From the IMG/VR virus record IMGVR_UViG_3300032249_001329, positions 1 to 51,634 of that record: a DNA stretch of 51,634 bases. One strand, given 5' to 3'. This stretch comes from a virus. The notes under the pieces are model-generated. The model saw only the letters and a list, made by a program, of their open reading frames with translations, had not been told where the DNA came from and did no database searches. The translations under genes were made by a program, and so were the position numbers. This document shows positions 8,094 through 15,196 of the stretch, piece by piece (the first letter of the stretch is position 1; the number at the start of each line of letters is the position of its first letter).

Positions 8094-10683
8094 GCGTAAG
8101 TTTCAAAAGCAGGCCAATCCATTTGGCAGCATGAATTTGTTTTCAGGCGATAGCGTGGCGGGCGGCGCCAAGCCGGCTGCAATTAAATCTGCGCCGGTTA
8201 CTGCGCCGCCAGCGCCGGGCCCAAAGCTCGACTTACAGCCGCAGGGTTGGGGTAACGCACTTCAGCAGGCGCAGACGCAGGCAAATCAGCTGTCATTTAA
8301 AGACTGGCACAAGAATCCAGGAAATCTCCCACCGCCGACATTTAACGCCGCAAATTATCCTAAAGATACGTTAACGCAACGCGCCGTCGGCGGCCTGACC
8401 GGTTATCCAACGACGGAGGCGCAGCAGCACCAACAGGCGGTCAACAACTATTACGGAAGTTTGCGTAGCACTGTGAGTTCGCAAAATCCGTCATGGCTTG
8501 GCCGCATGATGGGTTATGAAAACAATGCGCATCCGCAAGATGTAGAAGAAGCGAGTAAATTTATTCACTCTGTCGCCCCGGACACGGGGGTCGTCAAAGG
8601 TACGCCCGGCGGTATTTTTGGCGGATTTACGCAACCGGGCGCCGGTATGGCCGCCGCGCAGTTTGCGCGTTCGCCGGCTGGGCTGAATATTGCACAACAA
8701 ATTGCGCAGACTGGCAATCGTGTCGTGAACACGCCAAGCGGCGCCACGGCGATTCTTGGCGGAGCCGCAGCCGCGCCGGCTGTCGCGGCGGTTACCGCTG
8801 GTTTGCCGCAAGCTGCTGCGCCGGCTGCGCAGGCCGGATCGGCTGTCGGCCAGTTGGCGCGCGCTGCTGTACCAGTAGCCGGCGTTGTCGGGGGCTCGGC
8901 GGCCCTAAATGCAGCAGGCGTTACAGGCGAAAATATTGCAGATAGCGCCCTGCCCGCTGCTCAGCAACCGGTCGCGACTCAAGACGGAACTCAGGCCGCA
9001 CAAGCACAGGCGCAACAGCCAGCCGGCATTTCGCCGCAAGCTTTTGGCGGCGCTCCTCCGCAGGGTCCGATGGCTGCTGCGACTGCAGGACAGACGCCCT
9101 CGCCGCCGCCAGCCGAAAGCAGGCCGATATTTGATCCGCAGCGGTCACCGTCTGCGCAAATTGCCAAAAACGACCAGGCAGCGAGCCAGCCCGCACCGGC
9201 GTTTGATGCCGAGGCCGCGGCAAAGCAGTATCAGGCGGCCAAAACACCTGAAGAACGTAACGCCGCGATTCAAGGAATGGCCAAGCAGCTGCAGACCGGG
9301 CTTTCGGGTGCCGACGCGACTGGCGCGCAGCACGTAATGGCCGGCGATTTTAATACGCCTGAAGCCAAAACGTTTATTGACAACAAACTTGGGCCAGCGG
9401 GCGACGAATTTTTGAAACAAATGACGGCCGGCAATCCTCAAGATCCAAATTTGTGGGGGCAAGCCGCAGGAATGTGGGAGTCGCTAGGAACAGCCGGGCA
9501 GATTGCTTTTTCAATTGGCGTACCCATGGCATTATTGGGCATGATGGGCGGCAGCGGTATTACAACGCTACTCGGCGCTCTGGGCATTGGCGCGGCTGGT
9601 TTGATGGGCGCGTCTGGCGGCTTATTTGGTCAGGGCGCGCAAGACTCTTTAAACAGCGCTATCGGCGGCCTTGGCAAATCTTTAGCGCCTATGCTGGGCA
9701 TTAATCTGCCGAATGAAACTGATATCAAAACTCGGTTAACTGCAGCGGCGGAGCAAAGCCCCGAACAAGCGCAGGCGGAGCTGGCAAAAGTGCGGGCAGA
9801 AGTAGAACCATACGCCCGTTTTAGTCCCGAGGCGCAAAAATTTTTAACCGACTCGGCCGACCCGAACTACATGTACAACCAAGCAAAAAACTACGCAACC
9901 GAAAATTTTGCGCAGTTAGCCGACGAACGGATGGCAAATCCGGAAGGCCGGACTTGGACGCAATACGCGGGAAAGCTTTTAGGACTTAAAGGCGAAGATG
10001 CAAACAAACCAGGAACATGGAGTTCATATCTTATGGGCGCACCTGACACAACTACACGCGCGCAAAACGTTGAAGAATCGTTAGCACAAAAAGGTTGGAA
10101 ACGTGCCGCGCTGCAGGTCATGCATAAAGCCGCGCGGTGCTGGGCTGGCTATGAACCAGTGCCGGGCAAGAAGCCGTATAGCAACGACTCGTGCCGGCCG
10201 ATTGGCGGCAAAAAGAAAAAGAAGAAGACAGAGAAAAAAGCTGTAGAAGGTTATACTGGCGCGCACAGCAACCGACCGTTCGACGTCGAGCACGCCGCAA
10301 AGATGTTCAAAATGCCGGCAAAAAATCCGCAGCTTGTTTACAACCGGATGATGAACACTTGGAAACAAAATAAATTTTCTCCAGCGCAGTTTTCCGAAAT
10401 GCGCCAAAAATACGACGGCCTGCCGCCTGCGTTTAACACAACCGGGCAGCCTCCCGTGGCGGCGCAGCCTGCTCCAACACCGCCGCAGCAGGCTGTTAAG
10501 CCCGCGGCGCCCACAGCTTCTCCGTCGGCTACGCCTGTGGCGCCGCCGTCGCTCGCAACAGCGCCAAAACCTGCGCCGCAAAATCGGCCCACTATGACGC
10601 AGATGCCGTCGCAAACCGGCCAGACGCCGCCTTCATCCGGCGCAACTGCATACATAAAGAGTGTGCGGGGTGGGGGTCGTTAA
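8059..10683 (+). CDS. Large Pro/Ala/Gln-rich virion protein with hydrophobic core
   Basis: 874 residues from ATG 8059, which has AAGGA about 9 bases upstream and overlaps the cupin gene by 35 bases; the frame is open 75 bases further up. Low-complexity Ala/Gln/Pro segments dominate. Long hydrophobic stretches occur at about residues 205-280 and 480-525 (Gly/Met-rich). Near residue 690 is ARCWAGYEPVPGKKPYSNDS, a short motif I remember from other phage and giant-virus proteins, followed by a run of lysines. The C-terminus is Pro-rich. It looks like an internal head, ejection or tape-measure-like protein, but I cannot assign it. Codon use resembles its neighbours. Confidence 0.72.
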   Translation: MTKKTIATQILERKFQKQANPFGSMNLFSGDSVAGGAKPAAIKSAPVTAPPAPGPKLDLQPQGWGNALQQAQTQANQLSFKDWHKNPGNLPPPTFNAANYPKDTLTQRAVGGLTGYPTTEAQQHQQAVNNYYGSLRSTVSSQNPSWLGRMMGYENNAHPQDVEEASKFIHSVAPDTGVVKGTPGGIFGGFTQPGAGMAAAQFARSPAGLNIAQQIAQTGNRVVNTPSGATAILGGAAAAPAVAAVTAGLPQAAAPAAQAGSAVGQLARAAVPVAGVVGGSAALNAAGVTGENIADSALPAAQQPVATQDGTQAAQAQAQQPAGISPQAFGGAPPQGPMAAATAGQTPSPPPAESRPIFDPQRSPSAQIAKNDQAASQPAPAFDAEAAAKQYQAAKTPEERNAAIQGMAKQLQTGLSGADATGAQHVMAGDFNTPEAKTFIDNKLGPAGDEFLKQMTAGNPQDPNLWGQAAGMWESLGTAGQIAFSIGVPMALLGMMGGSGITTLLGALGIGAAGLMGASGGLFGQGAQDSLNSAIGGLGKSLAPMLGINLPNETDIKTRLTAAAEQSPEQAQAELAKVRAEVEPYARFSPEAQKFLTDSADPNYMYNQAKNYATENFAQLADERMANPEGRTWTQYAGKLLGLKGEDANKPGTWSSYLMGAPDTTTRAQNVEESLAQKGWKRAALQVMHKAARCWAGYEPVPGKKPYSNDSCRPIGGKKKKKKTEKKAVEGYTGAHSNRPFDVEHAAKMFKMPAKNPQLVYNRMMNTWKQNKFSPAQFSEMRQKYDGLPPAFNTTGQPPVAAQPAPTPPQQAVKPAAPTASPSATPVAPPSLATAPKPAPQNRPTMTQMPSQTGQTPPSSGATAYIKSVRGGGR

Positions 10684-10710
10684 TAAATTACCGTGGTTTA
10701 GGAAAAATTT

Positions 10711-11439
10711 ATGCGCAAAAAAAGCAGCAAGCCCAAACGAGAATACAAAGCAGCCCGCCGCGCCCAGCGAAAACGCGTAAAACAGGAAAAACGAGAAAAA
10801 GCGGTTATTGCGGATATTTCGCCCGTCGAGATTAAACCGCGCACAAAAGCGCAGCACAAAGCGCTGCAACTAATCGCCAACAATCATATCTCGTTCTTGC
10901 TCGGTTCCGCTGGCTCTGGCAAGACGTTTTTGGCCATGGCTTATGCTATTAACGAAGTATTGAGTCAGCGCCGTAGCCAGATTGTGCTCACGCGCCCAAT
11001 CGTAGAGGCCGGCGAAAAGCTGGGATTTCTGCCCGGTACGTTTGGCGACAAGGTGAATCCGTATATGCAGCCGCTGTACGACACGATGGATTTATTACTC
11101 GGCAAGCAGAGCCCGCGCCGCGAAATTATTAACAAAGCCGTTGTGCTGGCGCCGCTTTGCTACATGCGCGGCAGAACGTTCCACGACGCGGTCTGTATTT
11201 TTGACGAGGCGCAGAACGCCACCTACGCGCAGCTCAAATTATTTTTGACGCGGTTTGGTGAAAATACGCAAGTTATCGTGACTGGTGATCCGCAGCAGAG
11301 CGACCTAAACGAAAAAACAGTAGCGCTGGTCGAAGTTACCGCACGGTTAAAAGATATCGCCGGAATTGGTATTACAGAATTTGCCGCAAGTGACGTTGTT
11401 CGGCATCCATTGATCAGCAAAATTTTGACGCGTCTGTAA
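10711..11439 (+). CDS. phoH: PhoH-like P-loop ATPase
   Basis: 242 residues. A Lys/Arg-rich N-terminus (1-45) precedes the PhoH domain: FLLGSAGSGKTFLAMA (Walker A, residues 65-72), IVLTRPIVEAGEKLGFLPG, YMRGRTFHDAVCIFDEAQNA (Walker B DEAQ at 165-168) and IVTGDPQQSDL. These are the hallmark motifs of PhoH/RhaX-type RNA-linked ATPases, common in large phages, where the role is unsettled (RNA or nucleotide metabolism, phosphate stress). It follows the giant virion-type gene by 27 bases. Confidence 0.93.
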   Translation: MRKKSSKPKREYKAARRAQRKRVKQEKREKAVIADISPVEIKPRTKAQHKALQLIANNHISFLLGSAGSGKTFLAMAYAINEVLSQRRSQIVLTRPIVEAGEKLGFLPGTFGDKVNPYMQPLYDTMDLLLGKQSPRREIINKAVVLAPLCYMRGRTFHDAVCIFDEAQNATYAQLKLFLTRFGENTQVIVTGDPQQSDLNEKTVALVEVTARLKDIAGIGITEFAASDVVRHPLISKILTRL

Positions 11440-11446
11440 ATCTGTA

Positions 11447-11475
11447 TTGCCAGATATTTTGACCGCTATTACACT
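11447..11475 (+). promoter_or_regulatory. sigma70-like promoter (TTGCCA-17-TACACT)
   Basis: TTGCCA at 11447-11452, a 17-base spacer and TACACT at 11470-11475, about 30 bases before the ferritin-like start. The spacing is ideal and it lies in non-coding DNA. Confidence 0.6.
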
Positions 11476-11504
11476 GAGCGCTTGTCTCGTACTCAGAGGT
11501 CAAG

Positions 11505-11942
11505 ATGTTAAAGCCGTTGTCTGAAATGGTCGCGCTGTTAAATAACGACCTAAAAAACGAGTGGAAGCACCTAAAGTTCTATTTGTATCACGCCAGCGCC
11601 ATTACTGGGTTTCACGCGCACGAGTACAAAGAGTTCTTACTCGAGCAGGCCGCCAGCGAACTAAACCACGTTAGCCAGTTCTGCGATTTGATTATTGGCT
11701 TGGGCGGTATTCCCACGAACGACAGCAATTATTTTCCGCTGCTGACGCATCCGCAACACATTATTGACTACGCCTGCAAGATGGAGGCGGAAGTCGTAGA
11801 AAACTACACGCACCGCATTGCGTCGTTGGCCGGGTTTACGCCGAGCGCCGACACTAAATGGATCGAGATTTTTCTAGAAAAACAAATTGAAGACAGCCGT
11901 ACAGATCTAGACCATCTGCGGCAGATTTTGAAAGGAGCCTAA
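11505..11942 (+). CDS. Ferritin-like diiron protein
   Basis: 145 residues, predicted all-helical. Ligand pattern: an early E in NEWKHLKFYLYH, then EQAASELNHVSQF (E and ExxH in helix 2), ACKMEAEVVENY in helix 3, and LEKQIEDSRTDLDHL in helix 4. This is the four-helix bundle arrangement of bacterioferritin/Dps-like and rubrerythrin-like proteins. Likely role: iron storage or ferroxidase protection of DNA from oxidative damage during infection; a small-molecule oxidase role is possible. It has its own promoter, and its downstream region is an unexplained structured sequence ending in a terminator. Confidence 0.75.
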   Translation: MLKPLSEMVALLNNDLKNEWKHLKFYLYHASAITGFHAHEYKEFLLEQAASELNHVSQFCDLIIGLGGIPTNDSNYFPLLTHPQHIIDYACKMEAEVVENYTHRIASLAGFTPSADTKWIEIFLEKQIEDSRTDLDHLRQILKGA

Positions 11943-11949
11943 TCTGCAG

Positions 11950-12180
11950 GAGAGGCGCGGAGATGGCGCACGACGCGACACTGATTTCTCGTCTCGGTGG
12001 CGCGATTAGCTGGTCTCTGCGGTGCGCGTTCGTAACCCGAAATGCGCATGCACGGCTTCGGACAAGCCGCCGTGCCGGACGTTGGTTGCTGGGTTCTAAC
12101 GGTGTCCGACCGCCCCTTTCGCCCCCACGTAATACGAGCACAAGCGGGATACGAGCGGTCCTGCTGCCAACGTCCAGCCT
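11950..12180 (+). ncRNA. Candidate structured RNA, class unknown
   Basis: About 230 GC-rich bases between the ferritin-like gene and a terminator, with no convincing reading frame. Visible helices: TGCGC/GCGCA plus TTCG/CGAA (12023-12048); GCACGG/CCGTGC with a nested GCTT/AAGC (12050-12075); a perfect 9-bp long-range pair GGACGTTGG/CCAACGTCC (12077-12085 with 12167-12175) enclosing GACCGC/GCGGTC (12108-12113 with 12155-12160). The density of complementary stems is unlike the coding DNA around it. I do not recognise a family. It could be a trans-acting RNA, a 3' UTR element of the ferritin-like gene, or the remains of an intron. Confidence 0.5.
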
Positions 12181-12187
12181 GCTTTCA

Positions 12188-12222
12188 TTTTGTAAGAAAA
12201 AAAGCGCGTTTTTCTTACAAAA
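12188..12222 (+). terminator. 14-bp inverted repeat, (bidirectional) terminator
   Basis: TTTTGTAAGAAAAA (12188-12201) pairs perfectly with TTTTTCTTACAAAA (12209-12222) around a 7-base loop. A- and T-runs on the arms allow termination on either strand. It ends the ferritin/structured-RNA unit. Confidence 0.8.
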
Positions 12223-12228
12223 CGTGCC

Positions 12229-12258
12229 TTGCCGTATTTACCGATTTTTAGTTATGCT
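12229..12258 (+). promoter_or_regulatory. sigma70-like promoter (TTGCCG-18-TATGCT)
   Basis: TTGCCG at 12229-12234 and TATGCT at 12253-12258, 18 bases apart, directly after the terminator and 34 bases before the next start, which has an ACAAGGAG ribosome site. Confidence 0.6.
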
Positions 12259-12291
12259 ACCGTTAGTCTTTTTACAAGGAGTTTATCTGAA

Positions 12292-12627
12292 ATGCCAATG
12301 GATTATATCTCGAGCCTGACGACGCTTTTTGGCGCCGACGCGACGATTACTGGTACCGGGACGGACGCCGTGTTGTCGTTCAAACCATCGCAAACCGGCG
12401 TTGATAGTAATTTTGGAACGCCGCAGACAGCCCGCCCCGAAGCTATTGTGCTGGCGCTGCTGCAGAAGGTTTTTGCGGCGCAGGGCGTGACGGCAAATCG
12501 CGCTATGGAAGTGACAAAGACGTCGGTACTAACCACAAAAGACAACGCCCAGGTCAGCGGCGAACAGTACATAATTCGCATCTTCTCGGCGTCGGCGCTT
12601 TCCGGGCTGGACCCCGACACGCTTTAA
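12292..12627 (+). CDS. Small phage protein of unknown function
   Basis: 111 residues from ATG 12292, chosen for the ACAAGGAG site upstream; the frame is open to 12229 but that part overlaps the promoter. The sequence is Thr/Ala-rich, with a helix PEAIVLALLQKVFAAQG and a beta-rich C-terminus (SGEQYIIRIFSASALSG). Small proteins of this shape occur beside virion genes in marine phages. No motif. It precedes the UDP-galactopyranose mutase gene by 3 bases and so shares its transcript. Confidence 0.65.
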   Translation: MPMDYISSLTTLFGADATITGTGTDAVLSFKPSQTGVDSNFGTPQTARPEAIVLALLQKVFAAQGVTANRAMEVTKTSVLTTKDNAQVSGEQYIIRIFSASALSGLDPDTL

Positions 12628-12630
12628 AAC

Positions 12631-13728
12631 ATGTACGACTATTTGGTCGTCGGCGCTGGATTATTTGGCGCCGTATTCACCGAGCAAGCAACGTCTCGCG
12701 GTAAAAAGGTCTTAGTGATAGACCGCCGCGAGCACATTGCCGGCAATTGCTATACAGAGCAGCGGCACGGCGTTGAGGCGCACGTCTACGGCCCGCACAT
12801 CTTTCACACCAACAGTGAAAAGCTCTGGAACTACGTCAGGCAGTTTGGCGAGTTTAATAATTTTGTAAATCGTCCCAAAGTAAAGTACGGCGACAAGCTG
12901 TACTCGTTTCCAATTAATCTGTTTACGCTGTATCAGATTTGGGGCGTACAGACTCCGGAAGAAGCGCGGCGCAAACTGGAAGAAGCGCGCGTTAAAATCG
13001 AGAACCCCGCCAATCTTGAGGAGTGGGCGCTCTCTCAAATAGGCCCAGAGCTGTATTACACGTTTATTCACGGCTATACGACCAAGCAGTGGGGGCGAGA
13101 CCCGAAAGAGTTGCCCCATGGGATAATAAAGCGGCTTCCTATACGGCTCACGTTTGATGACAACTACTTTTACGACAAGTACCAAGGTATTCCCGTTAAC
13201 GGTTATACGGCGCTAATCAGTAATATGCTGGCAGGCGCAGACGTCATGCTTAATCATGACTACCTGGCCAAGCGCGACAGTTTTGACGCTATGGCTACGC
13301 AGGTTGTATTTACCGGCTGTCTCGACGAGTTCTATGAGTACAAGTTTGGCCGGTTAGACTACCGCACATTGCGCTTTGAGTCCGCGCAAATACTCACGCC
13401 TGATTTTCAAGGCAACGCAATTGTGAACTATACGGAAGCCGGCGTGCCGTATACGCGCATCGTCGAGCACAAGCACTTTACGGGCGCGCAGCTAGATCAC
13501 ACGTACATTACGCGCGAGTATCCGACCGCGTGGCATGAAACCGCTACGCCGTACTATCCGATTGCGGATGCGCTAAATACAGCAAGATACTCACAGTATG
13601 CAGAGCTAGCCAAAGCAGATAAAAAATATCTGTTCGGCGGCCGGCTAGCAGAGTATAAGTATTACGACATGCATCAAGTGATTGGAAGCGCACTTGCCGC
13701 AGCAGAACGCCGCCTGGAGCCGACATGA
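12631..13728 (+). CDS. glf: UDP-galactopyranose mutase
   Basis: 365 residues, full family length. The N-terminal FAD dinucleotide-binding motif is DYLVVGAGLFGAVFTEQA (GxGxxG), followed by IDRREHIAGNCYTE and YGPHIFHTNSEKLWNYV, both diagnostic of Glf. Further family segments are YSFPINLFTLYQIWG and YTTKQWGRDPKELP. The flavoenzyme converts UDP-galactopyranose to UDP-galactofuranose, donor for Galf-containing glycans. It begins the second glycan cassette and overlaps the next gene by 4 bases (ATGA), implying that Galf or a related sugar feeds the fused transferases that follow. Confidence 0.95.
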   Translation: MYDYLVVGAGLFGAVFTEQATSRGKKVLVIDRREHIAGNCYTEQRHGVEAHVYGPHIFHTNSEKLWNYVRQFGEFNNFVNRPKVKYGDKLYSFPINLFTLYQIWGVQTPEEARRKLEEARVKIENPANLEEWALSQIGPELYYTFIHGYTTKQWGRDPKELPHGIIKRLPIRLTFDDNYFYDKYQGIPVNGYTALISNMLAGADVMLNHDYLAKRDSFDAMATQVVFTGCLDEFYEYKFGRLDYRTLRFESAQILTPDFQGNAIVNYTEAGVPYTRIVEHKHFTGAQLDHTYITREYPTAWHETATPYYPIADALNTARYSQYAELAKADKKYLFGGRLAEYKYYDMHQVIGSALAAAERRLEPT

Positions 13729-15167
13729 TGCAGTCTGTAGAACAAATTCGCGAAGCTATTTTGGCCGGCGGACTGTATGACGACGGCCGCCCTGTATACG
13801 CAGAAAAATATCGGCCGTATTTTTCTGCTACGGGTTTATGGCAGCAGCCCGACGAACTGGCCGAGCTTTTACACTATTTGCAGCAGCAGCATATTCGGTC
13901 TTTTTTGAACATTGGCACGTTTAACGGGCGCACGTTCAAATTTATTGCCGATTTCCTGACCGCGCAAAATCCTAATCTTGTTTGCGTGACTGTGGATATC
14001 GAGCAGCACCCGACGCTGGTGCCGGCCCCCGAGTACAGGTACGTTATTGGCACGTCTGAAAATTTTGCACACCAGCGTTTTGACCTCGTGTTTATCGACG
14101 GCGCCCACGAATACGCTGCCGCCATGCGCGACTTTACCCTGGTGGGGCAATATGCAAAATTTTGTGTATTTCATGATATTGCCGACCAATGGATTAGTGA
14201 ACTTCCCGGCGGCGGTTGCACGGCTGTTTGGAAAGAGTTAAAACAACAGTGCGCTAAAACGCACGATATTCACGAATTTGTTACAGCCGATAAACCCACG
14301 CAAACAATGGGACTTGGCGTCCTGGCCAAAAAACCGCTCATGCGCCGAATTATTGTCACGCCCGCCGGTCGACAACCGTATCTGCAGCTGTTGTATCAGC
14401 ATTTAGCAAGCCAAAAAGACGCCTTTGACGAGTGGCACCTGTGGCTAAATACCAGCCATGAGCCAGATATAAACTTTTGCCGCAGTCTTGCTGACAAACA
14501 CAACTGGATCAAAACAACCGAGCCGCGCTTGCCGCCAAATAGCAACGCAACGATCTATTCGTTTTTCGTCGATTACGTGGATCCAAATTGCGCGTACTTG
14601 CGGCTTGATGACGACGTTATCTGGCTGGCGCCCGGCTTTGTCGACGATATGTTTACGTATCGAATTGCGCACCCGGAATATTTTTTAGTGTACGCCAATA
14701 TTGTGAACAACTCTGTGGTGTCGCACGTGTATCAACGAGCTGGGGCCATCCCCGCGCCAGTGCTCGAAGATAAGACAGACGCGGTGGCGTATGGCGTGTG
14801 TGACGCAGTTGGCTGGGCATCTCCCGCATTTGCGCACAAGTTGCACTCAATGTTTTTGGCGTCTTTGAAAACGCATCAAGGCGTGGACACGTGGCGGTGC
14901 TTCAAAGCGTGGGTGCTGTACTACGCAGAGCGCGTGTCCATTAACGCAATCTCGTGGCTGGGCTCTGAGTTTGCCAAATTTAATGGCGAAGTCGGGGTAG
15001 ACGAAGAGACGTGGTTGTCTTGTCACTATCCGGCAACAAATAACATGCACAACATCATTATAGGCCGCCCAGTGTGCGTGCATTTTTCGTTCTATCCGCA
15101 GCGGGGCATAGAACTTCAGCACGACGAGTTGTTGGCTGAATACGCGAAGTTAGCGCCTTTTGATTGA
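13725..15167 (+). CDS. Fusion: class I methyltransferase + GT-A-type glycosyltransferase
   Basis: 480 residues; ATG 13725 (ATGA overlap) or 13728. Residues about 60-200 form a Methyltransferase_24-like SAM domain: SFLNIGTFNGRTFKF (motif I), VTVDIEQHP, LVFIDGAHEYAAAMRDF (about 121-137) and CVFHDI. Residues about 208-470 form a GT-A-like domain: IIVTPAGRQPYLQLLYQHL at its start, then YLRLDDDVIWLAPGFVDDM with D295-D297 as the metal/nucleotide-sugar motif, and a late CHYPATNN/HFSFYPQ segment. One polypeptide would add and methylate a sugar. It lies between glf and a three-domain GT. Confidence 0.78.
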   Translation: MMQSVEQIREAILAGGLYDDGRPVYAEKYRPYFSATGLWQQPDELAELLHYLQQQHIRSFLNIGTFNGRTFKFIADFLTAQNPNLVCVTVDIEQHPTLVPAPEYRYVIGTSENFAHQRFDLVFIDGAHEYAAAMRDFTLVGQYAKFCVFHDIADQWISELPGGGCTAVWKELKQQCAKTHDIHEFVTADKPTQTMGLGVLAKKPLMRRIIVTPAGRQPYLQLLYQHLASQKDAFDEWHLWLNTSHEPDINFCRSLADKHNWIKTTEPRLPPNSNATIYSFFVDYVDPNCAYLRLDDDVIWLAPGFVDDMFTYRIAHPEYFLVYANIVNNSVVSHVYQRAGAIPAPVLEDKTDAVAYGVCDAVGWASPAFAHKLHSMFLASLKTHQGVDTWRCFKAWVLYYAERVSINAISWLGSEFAKFNGEVGVDEETWLSCHYPATNNMHNIIIGRPVCVHFSFYPQRGIELQHDELLAEYAKLAPFD

Positions 15168-15196
15168 AAATTATTGCGCAACAACGGAGCTAAAGT

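Noticed and set aside
10081-10614. 177-codon frame on the minus strand
   Set aside because: Antisense to the giant virion-type gene; very Arg-rich, typical of an antisense shadow.
11963-12319. 118-codon open frame over the GC-rich gap
   Set aside because: It crosses the structured region, the terminator and the promoter, has no ribosome site and shows low-complexity Arg/Pro composition; the real start of the next gene is 12292 in another frame.
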